A stretch of 64,000 nt of DNA from Schlesneria sp. (GCA_028291515.1 JAQGHU010000069.1:1-64000); one strand, 5' to 3'. Shown: positions 35,096 through 43,120, numbered from the stretch's first letter. Made by a program: numbers and translations. The notes: generated by a model from the letters alone, not told the origin.

Positions 35096-35637
35096 CTGAC
35101 GCATCGACAGAGCTAGCAAAAAAAAGGATCATGTTCATTAAGAGTGAGGACTTCAATTTCATTGCCTACAACATCCTTGTTGTTCTCGATGTTTTGAAGT
35201 GCGACTCAAGTGTTAGGCCATTCAAGGATCATCGGAAATTGTCGTTTTTAGTAGATTTTGCGTCGTCACCGGTGCTTGCTCCAATGCTTGAGAGGCAACT
35301 GCGATTGAAGTCTGATTTAAGTCGCCGCGATGTTCATACGCTCGCTGTCGCTTATGCGAGCGGTGCCTCGCGGAAACATTTTGTGGCAAGGATCGTGAAC
35401 TCTTTGATTACCAAAGGCTTCGTCGAGGTGAGGAAAGGTGAGCACGATCTTGATTTAGATGTGTGGATCAAGCGCGAGAAGGTTCCGGAGACGTTTATTT
35501 CCAGTGATCTGTATCTGCTTGAACGTGAAAATATTAAGAAAGTGGCCGCCATCTCGTCACATATTCGGACGTTGACATTCCCGACGTTTCTGGATCGTTT
35601 TTTTGAACGTCACGGAGTAACAGTATGGCATTCCTAG
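35092..35637 (+). CDS. ABC-3C/Lamassu middle component (LmuC-like)
   Basis: 181 residues from a GTG start at 35092 that overlaps the previous stop (GTGA) and has AAAGGAG a few bases upstream. The pattern 'NFIAYNILVVLDVLKC ... DHRKLSFLVDFASSPVLAPML', then 'HTLAVAYASGASRKHFVARIVNSLITKGFVEVRKG' and an end 'TFLDRFFERHGVTVW', corresponds to the winged-helix-like 'middle component' of three-component ABC systems. It links effector and ATPase. It overlaps the ATPase gene by 13 bases. Length is normal for the type. Confidence 0.65.
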   Translation: MTDASTELAKKRIMFIKSEDFNFIAYNILVVLDVLKCDSSVRPFKDHRKLSFLVDFASSPVLAPMLERQLRLKSDLSRRDVHTLAVAYASGASRKHFVARIVNSLITKGFVEVRKGEHDLDLDVWIKREKVPETFISSDLYLLERENIKKVAAISSHIRTLTFPTFLDRFFERHGVTVWHS

Positions 35638-37547
35638 CAGTCCGAAAGGTGAGATACGACGGCAAAAAATACGAGTATGAATCACCTGTATTGGGTGATG
35701 GGATCAACATTCTTGAGGGTGAGAACGGCACTGGAAAGTCGACATTTGCAGGCTTGGTCTATTTTGGGCTTGGCGGGTACGTTGAGCCATTTGATGATTC
35801 GAAGGCGGACCTGCATCGCGAAATTACTGGCGATAGCGGCAACTATGTTCAGTTGTCCGTCACGATTGATTCAAGTTCATATGTGTTGAAGCGGTTTGTG
35901 GGAACCAACGACATTGCTGTTTCTGGGGAAGACATATCTGCGGTGATGCCGATTGTTCGCCGCGACAGCGCACAACGAATTTTTTCAGATTGGATATTGG
36001 AGAAACTGAAGATCGATCCCGTAACTCTCCAATTTGGAGTTTATTCGGGTAAGCTAAATATCACGGATTTCTTGCGGCTGATCTACCATAATCAAGCGCC
36101 TGATCCCTCCGGGATTTTCAAAGCAATCGACAATAACTCGTTTGTTACCGACTCAAGGGTGTTTCGAGAGGCCGTGTTTGAGCTGCTTGTCGGTAAGAGC
36201 TATCAGCAGTATTACACGGCGCTGTCGAACTTCCGTGATGCTGATAGGCAACGAGCATCGTTTGCAAAATCGCTTGAACTCTTTAAGGGGATGGCTGCAG
36301 ATCTGAACTCCGGTGAGGAGGATCTGAATCTGGTATTTCTTGATCAGAAAGTGGTTGAGTTCAAGCAACAGCAGGACAGACTTATTGCGTTCAGAAGAGA
36401 ATTGGCGCGAACTCCACCGCGGATCGTTGTTGGCGTAAATCTGGCAGAGTGGCAAAAGGAATTGCTCGCAAACGAACTCGAAATAATAAGCGCGTCTCGC
36501 GCTGAGGCCAACCTCTTGGAAGAGGTCTCACGCTTTAGTCAGCTTAAAGCTGACATCGTGTCCGAGGCGACACAGCTCAAAAAGATGATGTTCGCGCACG
36601 AAGAGCTAAAGTTGTTTTCTGCCAACACATGCCCATATTGCCTAAAAGAAGTTAAGCGTTTCCCGAACCGGTGTGTATGCGGTAACGATGTCGTGGAAGG
36701 GGAATACGAGAAATTCTTTTACGACTCATCAGAGTATCTCGCCATTCTGAAATCGCGTCAGAAAAATGTGGAGACTGTAGAAATTGCGATTGCATCTCTA
36801 ACACGCGACTTGCTGTCCGTGCGAAAGAAGAAAGGTGCTCTAGAGGAAGGAGCACAAAGGCTCGAAAAGCAGATTGCGCAGGCTGTAGATGAGTCGGATT
36901 CAATGGTTGATATCCAGCAGTTCGAAGCTGTCGAGGAGCGACTTGCTGTATTGCGGCAAGATCTTGCAAAGTTAGAGCAACAAAGAGAATTAGAGGTTCG
37001 TCGGGAAGCTTTGGAAGCTGAATTGCGATCGGCGACGAGTAATGTTGAAACCTTGAAAATCCTCGCCGATCAGTTGGGCACCGCGGCTCAAGCAGATATG
37101 CAGGCAAAACGAGTTGCGTTCTCGTCCATCTACGATCGGATGATGCGGGCCACGCTCAAAGATTGCCGGTCGGCATCCATTCGCGACGACTATATGCCTG
37201 TCATCAATGGGGGAGAGTACACGGAGGCGAGCGCCGCTGTTCCTCGGCGGCTTCTATACTATGCCGCATTATTGGAGATGAGTCTCACCGATGAGACCGT
37301 AAAATTCCCGCGATTCCTGCTGATTGATACACCGGAAACATCTGGAATAGATCCCACTAATCTGAAGGCCGCCGTCTCGCGCCTTCTTGAAGTTGTTGAA
37401 ACCGGGGAAAAGTTGGGCAAGCGATGCCAAGTGATTCTCACTACCGGAATAGGGAAGTATCCGGATGGCATGGCCAAGAGTGTATTTCGAGTCATGCACA
37501 AGCCCGCAGATCGATTGCTAAGTCTTAAACCTGAGGCGAAATCGTGA
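35625..37547 (+). CDS. SMC/Rad50-like ATPase with cysteine hook (LmuB-like)
   Basis: 640 residues. Walker A is G32-E-N-G-T-G-K38-S-T in 'GINILEGENGTGKSTF'. Two coiled-coil arms (about 195-330 and 360-500) flank a hook with CPYC (C336, C339) and CVC (C350, C352), likely zinc binding. Walker B is 'FLLIDTPE' (D568, E571) followed by 'SGID'. The ABC signature is degenerate ('EASAAVPRRLLYYAAL'), as in ABC-3C ATPases. It is shorter than housekeeping SMC or RecN. It probably senses DNA ends or replication structures and releases the nuclease encoded two genes upstream. It is more A-T rich than nearby chromosomal genes, which hints at transfer. Confidence 0.8.
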   Translation: MAFLAVRKVRYDGKKYEYESPVLGDGINILEGENGTGKSTFAGLVYFGLGGYVEPFDDSKADLHREITGDSGNYVQLSVTIDSSSYVLKRFVGTNDIAVSGEDISAVMPIVRRDSAQRIFSDWILEKLKIDPVTLQFGVYSGKLNITDFLRLIYHNQAPDPSGIFKAIDNNSFVTDSRVFREAVFELLVGKSYQQYYTALSNFRDADRQRASFAKSLELFKGMAADLNSGEEDLNLVFLDQKVVEFKQQQDRLIAFRRELARTPPRIVVGVNLAEWQKELLANELEIISASRAEANLLEEVSRFSQLKADIVSEATQLKKMMFAHEELKLFSANTCPYCLKEVKRFPNRCVCGNDVVEGEYEKFFYDSSEYLAILKSRQKNVETVEIAIASLTRDLLSVRKKKGALEEGAQRLEKQIAQAVDESDSMVDIQQFEAVEERLAVLRQDLAKLEQQRELEVRREALEAELRSATSNVETLKILADQLGTAAQADMQAKRVAFSSIYDRMMRATLKDCRSASIRDDYMPVINGGEYTEASAAVPRRLLYYAALLEMSLTDETVKFPRFLLIDTPETSGIDPTNLKAAVSRLLEVVETGEKLGKRCQVILTTGIGKYPDGMAKSVFRVMHKPADRLLSLKPEAKS

Positions 37548-37663
37548 GATGGGGCCAATGCGGAACCTGTTAGACCGCGGGATGGAGTTGTCGTAACCCC
37601 TGCCCCGGAATGACCAAAGTACGTATCTTCCTTTGAAAATCACGAGTTCGGAGCAGTGTGTAA

Positions 37664-38056
37664 ATGCCTGTATCGTTTGCGCAAATTGAAATCGGCAATT
37701 CGTACTCCAGACATTATTTGGCCCGCATTTGGGGCTATGCGGGATTTCAAGCATTGGCTCGAGGAGTCGTCACACCACAAGGCGACAACAAGATCATTCT
37801 ATTTGTGACACGCGAGAAACAAAGTAGTAGCGAGCAATATGCGAATGAACTGATTGGCCATGAGTTACGCTGGGAGGGGCCGACCGATCATTTTGCGGAA
37901 AGGCGGATCATCGCGGCATCAGTGTCAGCAGATGAAATCCATCTTTTCTACAGAGATCGTCACCACAGCGACTTTGTCTATTATGGGAAACTTCAACTAG
38001 CTAGTCGCGTTATTCGGGCAGACAAGTCTAGTAGTTTCGTTTTCCAGTTGACGTAA
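37664..38056 (+). CDS. Free-standing DUF3427-like protein
   Basis: 130 residues. The pattern 'EIGNSYSRHYLARIWGYAGFQALARGVVTPQGDNKIILFVTREK' continues with '(Y)ANELIGHELRWEGPTDH' and 'DEIHLFYRDRHHSDFVYYGKL'. It matches the DUF3427 module usually found at the end of DEAD/DEAH helicase-nuclease restriction proteins. Here it is a separate gene, 116 bp after the SMC-like ATPase and on the same strand. It could recognise modified or foreign DNA for the cassette, or be an independent passenger. Its stop codon is immediately followed, with no spacer, by a broken HNH endonuclease gene. Confidence 0.65.
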   Translation: MPVSFAQIEIGNSYSRHYLARIWGYAGFQALARGVVTPQGDNKIILFVTREKQSSSEQYANELIGHELRWEGPTDHFAERRIIAASVSADEIHLFYRDRHHSDFVYYGKLQLASRVIRADKSSSFVFQLT

Positions 38057-38457
38057 GAGTTGGCGTCGCTAGATCCGGCTCACCAGCTGCGTGGCGTGAA
38101 AGGTCTGTCGGGAGCTTCGAAAGCGGATCGTGAGATTTGGGTGGAGTTTCATGCGGATTGGGATCGGCTGGCGGTGGAAAGTCAGATGCTTAGTGACGAG
38201 ATGAAAGTGACGAGGGACGAGGGGAAGACGGACGAGGAAGAGAAGACGGCTTGGCGGGAGCCTCGCCCTCCCAGGGAAGCAGATGTCTCGGAAGATGTCG
38301 TTTACTCGGGTGAGACTGAGGTGGCTCGGTCGGTGAAAGTGCGGTTGGCTCAGCGGTTTTTTCGGCGGGCGGTGTTGGCGAGTTATCGGGCCAAGTGCTG
38401 GTTAGCGGTTAGCGAATAGCGGAGAGGGAACCAGGGAATACGCGAGAGAAGAGAAGG

Positions 38458-38503
38458 CGATTGCAAATTGCGAATTGCAAAGTGCAAATTGAAAAGTGGA
38501 AGA
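38458..38503. repeat. 'gcaaattgc' spacer repeat inside the HNH pseudogene
   Basis: A copy of the low-GC repeat ('ttgcaaattgcgaattgcaa' then 'gtgcaaattgaaaagtggaag') located where the catalytic core of the HNH gene is missing. Confidence 0.7.
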
Positions 38504-38551
38504 CGGGGGAGCGTTGGCTGGTGGCGCGGGGCTGCTTGAGACACCGGGGGA

Positions 38552-38573
38552 GTTATGCTGAAGCATAACCTAC
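38552..38573. repeat. REP palindrome, copy 1
   Basis: GTTATGCTGAAGCATAAC followed by CTAC. The opposite strand reads 5'-GTAG then the palindrome, the form of RAYT-mobilised REPs. It abuts the 3' fragment of the HNH pseudogene. Confidence 0.75.
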
Positions 38574-38874
38574 GTGATCTCGGGCGAGTTGAAGGTGGCT
38601 CTGTCCAATCGAGTCCTCGCGGAATCGTTTCAGCCGTACGAAGGCCAGGTGATGCGGTTGCCGGATAAGTTTCGGCCGTTGCCGGAGTTTTTGGCTCGGC
38701 ATCGGGAAGAGGTGTTTTTGGGGTGAGGAAGAAGAGGGGAAGAGGTTTTCACGCGAAGACGCGGAGACGCGGAGAGAAATAGGAAGAGGGAACCACGGAA
38801 TACTCGGAAGGGCACGGAAGGAAGAGAAGGCGATTTCAGATTTCAAAAATGCAGAATGGAATGAGGGGAGAGAC

Positions 38875-38914
38875 GACACGGCCATGTCGGGGACTCCAAG
38901 TCCGTGGCACCCGG
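38875..38914. repeat. GACACGG hairpin repeat, copy 1
   Basis: Pattern 'gacacggccatgtcg...gactccaagtccgtggcaccc': CACGG and CCGTG arms around about 20 bases. One of five copies in the window (also 39133, 45365 inverted, 45480, 61720). Confidence 0.7.
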
Positions 38915-38920
38915 ACAAGA

Positions 38921-38942
38921 GTTATGCTGAAGCATAACCTAC
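38921..38942. repeat. REP palindrome, copy 2
   Basis: GTTATGCTGAAGCATAAC followed by CTAC, identical to copy 1, seven bases after a GACACGG hairpin repeat. Confidence 0.75.
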
Positions 38943-39132
38943 TTTGGGGTCATGGCTTGCGGCGTATGCTCGCGGGAGACTTGGGTTGGTTGTGTCAGGG
39001 TTTTCCTGAGGTTGTGGTTGAGCGGATTCGGGTGGCTTCGCTACTGATCGGGTCGCGCAGTAGAATTCCCCCGCCTGCGGCGAGAGAGTTGATTTGAGAG
39101 AGTGGTGAGTTGAGAAGAAGGAATTGGGAGAG

Positions 39133-39172
39133 GACACGGCCATGTCGCGGACTGCAAGACCGTGGCACCCGG
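39133..39172. repeat. GACACGG hairpin repeat, copy 2
   Basis: Same family as 38875-38914 and same orientation, with one changed arm base (gcaagaccgtgg). It is followed ten bases later by a 'gcaaattgc' repeat (39183-39226). Confidence 0.7.
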
Positions 39173-39182
39173 CCAAGAAGAG

Positions 39183-39226
39183 ATTGCAAATTTCGAATTG
39201 CAAAATGCAAATTGAAAATTTGAAGA
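39183..39226. repeat. 'gcaaattgc' spacer repeat upstream of kup
   Basis: Copy of the low-GC spacer family ('attgcaaatttcgaattgca' then 'aaatgcaaattgaaaatttgaag'), 90 bp before the kup start. Confidence 0.7.
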
Positions 39227-39314
39227 CAAAAAAAGAACTCGGCGGAGGGAACTGGCCGAGGAATTTGGATTCGATTTTCGTCAGGGATGACATCACTGTT
39301 GAGCTACGGATGAT

Positions 39315-41273
39315 ATGAGTCAAGAAACGATTGCGGCGGTGCCGGGGCGGGTTGTGCCTCACACCGTGGGTGGGCCGGCGACGGGGGTCGGGCCGGCGCT
39401 GGGGCATCCTCGATCTGCTCCGCTGGCGCTGAGTCTCACCGCGCTGGGGGTTGTGTTTGGCGATATCGGGACGTCGCCTCTGTACGCTCTGCGCGAGTGC
39501 TTTCATGGGAAGCACGGGATCGCGGTGACTCCGGATAATGTCTTCGGCGTGCTGTCGCTGGTCTTCTGGGCGCTGATCATCGTCGTCTCGATCAAGTACC
39601 TAGTGTTCATCCTGCGCGCGGACAATGGGGGCGAGGGCGGGATTCTGGCGCTGATGGCGCTGGCGACTTCGATCAAGTTCATCTCGAAGGATGAGCGGAA
39701 GTGGCTGGTGCTGCTGGGGATTGTCGGGGCGTCGCTGCTGTATGGCGACGGGATTATTACTCCGGCGATTTCGGTGCTGGGTGCGGTCGAAGGTTTGAAC
39801 GTGGCGACGCATGTCTTTCAGCCGTTCGTCGTGCCGATCACGGTGGCGATTCTGCTGGGGCTGTTTGCGATTCAAAGCCACGGGACCGCCTTGATCGGGC
39901 GCTTGTTCGCTCCGGTCATGATGCTGTGGTTTTTCACGATTTCGGTGCTGGGGGTGTCGAACCTGATTCAATACCCGGTGATCCTGGCGTCGTTCAGTCC
40001 GCACTTTGCGATGCAGTTTTTGACGATGAATGGCTGGCACGGGTTTATGGTGCTGGGGTCGGTCTTTCTGGTGGTGACCGGGGGTGAGGCGTTGTATGCC
40101 GACATGGGGCATTTTGGACGCGAGCCGATTCGGATCGCGTGGTTTGCGATTGTGCTGCCGGCGCTGATGCTGAATTACCTGGGCCAGGGGGCGCTGCTGA
40201 TGCTGGACCCGGCGGCGGCTTCGAACCCGTTCTATCGCATGGCACCTCAATGGGGCCTGTATCCGCTGGTGGTGCTGTCGACGCTGGCCGCGGTGATCGC
40301 ATCGCAAGCGTTGATCTCGGGTGCGTTCTCGTTGACGATGCAGGCGGCTCAGTTGGGGTTGCTGCCGCGGACTCAGATCAAACATACTTCGGCGAGTGAG
40401 TACGGTCAGATCTATCTGCCGGCGGTGAACTCGATGTTGATGGTGGGCTGTTTGTGGATCGTGATCGGGTTCCGCAGTTCTGATGCTCTGGCGGCGGCGT
40501 ATGGGATTGCGGTGACCGCGACGATGGCGATCACGACGATCATCTTTTATGTGGTGGCTCGCGAGAGGTGGAACTGGTCGCGATCGTCAGCGATGGGCGT
40601 GTGCGGGCTGTTCCTGGTGATGGACCTGGCGTTTCTGGTGGCGAACGTGACGAAGATTCCCGACGGAGGCTGGTTGCCGATCGTGATTGGCATCGGCATC
40701 TTCACGGTGATGACGACGTGGAAGCGGGGGCGGCATATTCTGTATCAGCGCCTGATGGCTCGCGGGTATCCGATCGCCAGCTTTATGAAAGATATTGCGG
40801 CGGGGGCTCATGTTCGCGTGCCCGGCACCGCGGTCTTTATGAGTGGTAACGGCGAAGGAACGCCCCCTGCTCTGCTGCAGAATCTGCATCACAATAAAGT
40901 GCTGCACAAGCAGGTCGTGCTGCTGACAGTTCGCACGGAGACTTGTTCGCACCTGCTGGAGAGCGAGCGGCTGACCGTCGAGGAACTGGGCTACGGAATG
41001 TATCGCGTGATCGTGCATTACGGATTCATGGAAGACCCCGACATCCCGCAGGCGCTGCGTCTGATCAAGCTGCCGGGTCTGGATTTGACTCCGGAACACA
41101 TGACGTACTTCCTGGGTCGCGAGAACATTCTGTCGGCTGAGGATGGCCAGGGGATGGCGACCTGGCGTGAACGACTGTTTGCGCGGATGTCTCACAATGC
41201 GACTTCAGCGACGGCGTACTTTTGCCTGCCGCATGACCGGGTGGTGGAACTGGGGTCTCAGGTGAAGATCTGA
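39315..41273 (+). CDS. kup: KUP-family potassium uptake transporter
   Basis: 652 residues, an H+-coupled K+ importer of the cytoplasmic membrane with about 12 helices and a soluble C-terminus. The family opener is 'LSLTALGVVFGDIGTSPLYALRECF', followed by 'NVFGVLSLVFWALIIVVSIKYLVFILRADNGGEGGILALMAL'. Then come 'LYGDGIITPAISVLGAVEG', 'GGEALYADMGHFGREPIRIAWF', 'NYLGQGALL' and 'TSASEYGQIYLPAVN'. The C-terminal part has 'GTAVFMSG', where Kup proteins contact their regulatory domain. The N-terminal tail is longer and proline/glycine rich compared with E. coli Kup. It is monocistronic. Base composition is clearly more G-C rich than the defence cassette. Confidence 0.96.
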   Translation: MSQETIAAVPGRVVPHTVGGPATGVGPALGHPRSAPLALSLTALGVVFGDIGTSPLYALRECFHGKHGIAVTPDNVFGVLSLVFWALIIVVSIKYLVFILRADNGGEGGILALMALATSIKFISKDERKWLVLLGIVGASLLYGDGIITPAISVLGAVEGLNVATHVFQPFVVPITVAILLGLFAIQSHGTALIGRLFAPVMMLWFFTISVLGVSNLIQYPVILASFSPHFAMQFLTMNGWHGFMVLGSVFLVVTGGEALYADMGHFGREPIRIAWFAIVLPALMLNYLGQGALLMLDPAAASNPFYRMAPQWGLYPLVVLSTLAAVIASQALISGAFSLTMQAAQLGLLPRTQIKHTSASEYGQIYLPAVNSMLMVGCLWIVIGFRSSDALAAAYGIAVTATMAITTIIFYVVARERWNWSRSSAMGVCGLFLVMDLAFLVANVTKIPDGGWLPIVIGIGIFTVMTTWKRGRHILYQRLMARGYPIASFMKDIAAGAHVRVPGTAVFMSGNGEGTPPALLQNLHHNKVLHKQVVLLTVRTETCSHLLESERLTVEELGYGMYRVIVHYGFMEDPDIPQALRLIKLPGLDLTPEHMTYFLGRENILSAEDGQGMATWRERLFARMSHNATSATAYFCLPHDRVVELGSQVKI

Positions 41274-41280
41274 GAAGAGA

Positions 41281-41455
41281 TGGGAACCACGGAAGGTCAC
41301 GGAAGAAGGCAGAAGACTGGACCACGAATCTATTGGATCTGCACGAATAAGAAAGACGAGAAGAGTTTTTCACGCGAAGCCGCGGAGGCGCGAAGAAGAG
41401 AGAGAAAAAGCGATGCAAATTGGGAATTGCAGAATGCAAATTTCAAATTGTGAAG
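41281..41455. repeat. Composite block of three spacer-repeat families
   Basis: In order: 'gaaccacggaaggtcacgg' and 'gaccacgaatctattggat' (accacggaa family), 'cacgcgaagccgcggaggcg' (cgcgaag family), and a degraded 'gcaaattgggaattgcagaa' copy at 41412-41455. The same three families co-occur at 38.4-38.9 kb. Confidence 0.65.
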
Positions 41456-41523
41456 GCGAGAAGAGAGAGTGGTGGCGGTGAGATGGGAGTGGCGAGATTG
41501 TCTTTGTTGGGTTTGTGGATTGT

Positions 41524-41754
41524 ATGACTCAAGAACATCCGAATGATCCGCTGCATGGTGTGACGCTGGCGAAGATTGTCGAGTACTTGGTGGCCGAGAT
41601 CGGCTGGGAGGAACTGGGGCGAGCGATTCCGATCCGCTGCTTTACGTTTGATCCGAGCATCAAGTCGAGCCTGACGTTTCTGCGCAAGACGCCCTGGGCG
41701 CGGGCGAAGGTGGAGAATTTGTATCTGGAATTGCTGGATAGTGAGCAGCGGTGA
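41524..41754 (+). CDS. VF530 (DUF2132) family small DNA-binding-type protein
   Basis: 76 residues from ATG 41524. The sequence 'PNDPLHGVTLAKIVEYLVAEIGWEELGRAIPIRCFTFDPSIKSSLTFLRKTPWARAKVENLYL' matches the VF530/DUF2132 family almost throughout, including the invariant 'LHGVTL', 'IRCF' and 'SSLxFLRKTPWAR'. The family has a small helical fold related to KaiA/RbsU-type or SAP-like helices and is thought to bind DNA. It stands alone. Confidence 0.9.
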   Translation: MTQEHPNDPLHGVTLAKIVEYLVAEIGWEELGRAIPIRCFTFDPSIKSSLTFLRKTPWARAKVENLYLELLDSEQR

Positions 41755-41771
41755 GGCACGGCAGAAGAAGA

Positions 41772-41789
41772 GTTATGCTTCAGCATAAC
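41772..41789. repeat. REP palindrome, copy 3, downstream of the RAYT gene
   Basis: GTTATGCTTCAGCATAAC with foot GAAGA in place of GTAGG. It is inverted relative to copy 4 on the other side of the transposase gene, so the two bracket it. Confidence 0.75.
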
Positions 41790-41817
41790 TCTTAGGCCGC
41801 GTACCCAGGCCAGATTG

Positions 41818-42381
41818 CTATTCGAGCAGGTCGCCGTTGACATCGCCAAAATCAGGCGGCACCGGTTGACCGCAGCCCCAATCTGAAGGGTAGTCTCCCG
41901 TTTCAACCAGGCGGTGAAACGATGACCAGGGCCAATTCTTGGGGTAGTCGACAAGCTGATGCTTCACCGGATTCCAGTGCAGGTAGTCGGCGTGATGATG
42001 CAGATCTCGCTCATCTCGAATCGTGTGTTCGATAAAGCGAGCTTGCCAAATGCCGCGCCGCCTCTGTTTGCGATAGCCTCGACTGGTTGGTAATTCATCG
42101 CCGCCAGAAGAAATCCAGTCTTTCGTGAATCGTGCTTTGATGGATTTCCAGCGGGCCGGATAGTCTTTGTCGCCCGAAGGGAGTGCCCAGATGGCGTGCA
42201 AATGATCCGGCAGCAGAACGATCGCAATTTGCTCGAACGGTTTGTTCGTGAGTTCTTCCCGTATGACGCGCCCCAGAATGGTTCTTGCGCGGTCGTTACG
42301 AAACAAGGGCCGCCGACCGGCAGTGACGAGAGTGAAGAAGTAAGTGCCTCCCGGCACGAAATAGCGGCGGTAGTCGGGCAT
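41818..42381 (-). CDS. REP-associated tyrosine transposase (RAYT, TnpA-REP)
   Basis: 187 residues of the Y1/HUH transposase superfamily. 'MPDYRRYFVPGGTYFFTLVTAGRRPLF' is the usual RAYT opening. The metal-binding HUH motif is H60-L-H62 in 'IVLLPDHLHAIWALP'. The nucleophile is Y133 in 'HADYLHWNPVKHQLV'. 'WSSFHRLVETGDYPSDWG' closes the family pattern. It nicks single-stranded REP hairpins and mobilises or copies them. All catalytic residues are present and the length is normal, so it may be active. It is flanked on both sides by inverted GTTATGCT palindromes. Confidence 0.93.
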   Translation of the reverse strand: MPDYRRYFVPGGTYFFTLVTAGRRPLFRNDRARTILGRVIREELTNKPFEQIAIVLLPDHLHAIWALPSGDKDYPARWKSIKARFTKDWISSGGDELPTSRGYRKQRRRGIWQARFIEHTIRDERDLHHHADYLHWNPVKHQLVDYPKNWPWSSFHRLVETGDYPSDWGCGQPVPPDFGDVNGDLLE

Positions 42382-42412
42382 TTCGCAGGATCTCCCGTTT
42401 ACGATTGGAAGA

Positions 42413-42434
42413 GTTATGCTGAAGCATAACCTAC
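42413..42434. repeat. REP palindrome, copy 4, upstream of the RAYT gene
   Basis: GTTATGCTGAAGCATAAC plus CTAC, 32 bp upstream of the transposase start. On the transposase's own strand this reads GTAG followed by the hairpin. Confidence 0.75.
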
Positions 42435-42445
42435 GAGAAAGAGAG

Positions 42446-42682
42446 CTAGTCGAGGAACTGTGAGCGTGTGGGGCCTCGGCGTTTGGGGACCTTTTTGGGG
42501 GCGTGCAGGGTCAGGGAGATGACCGGGAAGAGTTCCTTGCCTTCGAGGACCCAGGCGGGGGCGGAGGCGAACCATTGTCTTTCGCCGTGCATGACCAGCG
42601 TGCCTGGAGGCGGGATTTCTCCGGTGACCGAGATCGACTGCAGTTCGGTTTCCCCTTCGACCAGGCGGACTCGGAATTTCAT
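42446..42682 (-). CDS. Small hypothetical protein
   Basis: 78 residues from ATG 42682 (AAAGAGGA upstream): MKFRVRLVEGETELQSISVTGEIPPPGTLVMHGERQWFAS and a C-terminus 'KKVPKRRGPTRSQFLD'. It is probably a small beta-barrel protein with a basic tail. I do not recognise a family. It lies ten bases from a REP palindrome. Confidence 0.6.
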   Translation of the reverse strand: MKFRVRLVEGETELQSISVTGEIPPPGTLVMHGERQWFASAPAWVLEGKELFPVISLTLHAPKKVPKRRGPTRSQFLD

Positions 42683-42918
42683 CGGGATCCTCTTTGGGAG
42701 CTCATGCTGGTGGTGTCTCGGGATCTTTTGGCACGATCGCCGGGACATCATGTCGGTGCGAGTCGGTGTCAGTCAATGACGCCAGCGAGTTGAGCTGTGT
42801 GGCGGCGGCAACGGATTTGTTTGCGTTCCCCACAGTTTTCGCGAAATCAATCCCCGTATGCGGGCGTGGTGGTATCCTAGTGGGATCGAGATGGAATTCT
42901 CATTGGCAAGGGAACGCC

Positions 42919-43107
42919 ATGATCACGCGAGAAAAGCGCGAAAAAGAATTGCAGGAGATGATCCGTACGACGACAGGTCGCGCAGAGATTCTGCGGCGGT
43001 GTCAGGAGATTCGAGGGAATCCCGCGAAGATCAACATGACCGGGTTGTTCATTGGTCAGATGATCGCGGACATTCTGGCGGCGGAGTACCCCACCGAGGC
43101 TCGCTGA
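42919..43107 (+). CDS. Small hypothetical protein
   Basis: 62 residues from ATG 42919: MITREKREKELQEMIRTTTGRAEILRRCQEIRGNP ... 'GLFIGQMIADILAAEYP'. Helical, with a strongly charged first half and a short hydrophobic second helix. AAGGGA lies upstream. Longer in-frame starts read low-quality sequence. I do not recognise it. Confidence 0.6.
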   Translation: MITREKREKELQEMIRTTTGRAEILRRCQEIRGNPAKINMTGLFIGQMIADILAAEYPTEAR

Positions 43108-43120
43108 GTTTGAGCGGTGA

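Larger units (their letters stand above)
38057..38726 (+). pseudogene. HNH restriction-type endonuclease gene, broken at the 5' end and in the core
   Basis: Two collinear fragments of one HNH endonuclease family. Fragment 1 (38057-38419) reads 'ELASLDPAHQLRGVKGLSGASKADREIWVEFHADW' and reaches 'RFFRRAVLASYRAKC', the point where the HNH zinc/catalytic core normally begins. It then runs into a stop after five unrelated residues. Fragment 2 (38574-38726) is the normal C-terminus, '(V)ISGELKVALSNR ... PYEGQVMRLPDKFRPLPEFLARHREEVFLG' and a proper stop. Between them, where the core should be, are a 'gcaaattgc' repeat and a REP palindrome. The first 50-60 codons are also missing, at the exact end of the upstream gene. 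It is non-functional. Confidence 0.75.
38727..39314. other. Gene-free repeat-rich spacer before kup
   Basis: Nearly 600 bp without a supportable gene. It contains 'acgcgaagacgcggagacgcgg' type (38741-38776) and 'accacggaatactcggaag' type (38790-38830) repeats, two GACACGG hairpin elements, a REP palindrome and another 'gcaaattgc' repeat. Promoter elements for kup must lie at its right end, where GC falls (39230-39310). Confidence 0.65.
41772..42434. mobile_element. REP-associated transposase unit: RAYT gene bracketed by inverted REP palindromes
   Basis: The RAYT gene lies between REP copy 3 (41772-41789) and REP copy 4 (42413-42434), which face opposite directions. Copy 4 keeps the canonical GTAG foot. 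RAYTs are known to bind and cut such GTAG-footed hairpins. Two stray copies lie 3-4 kb upstream and a different GTAG palindrome lies at 30776. Confidence 0.7.

Noticed and set aside
38849-39097. Small plus-strand frame in the pre-kup spacer
   Set aside because: It translates a GACACGG hairpin repeat and a REP palindrome; no ribosome site and no family.
39600-40385. 261-codon minus-strand frame opposite kup
   Set aside because: Arg/Gln/His-rich antisense product of a GC-rich transporter gene.
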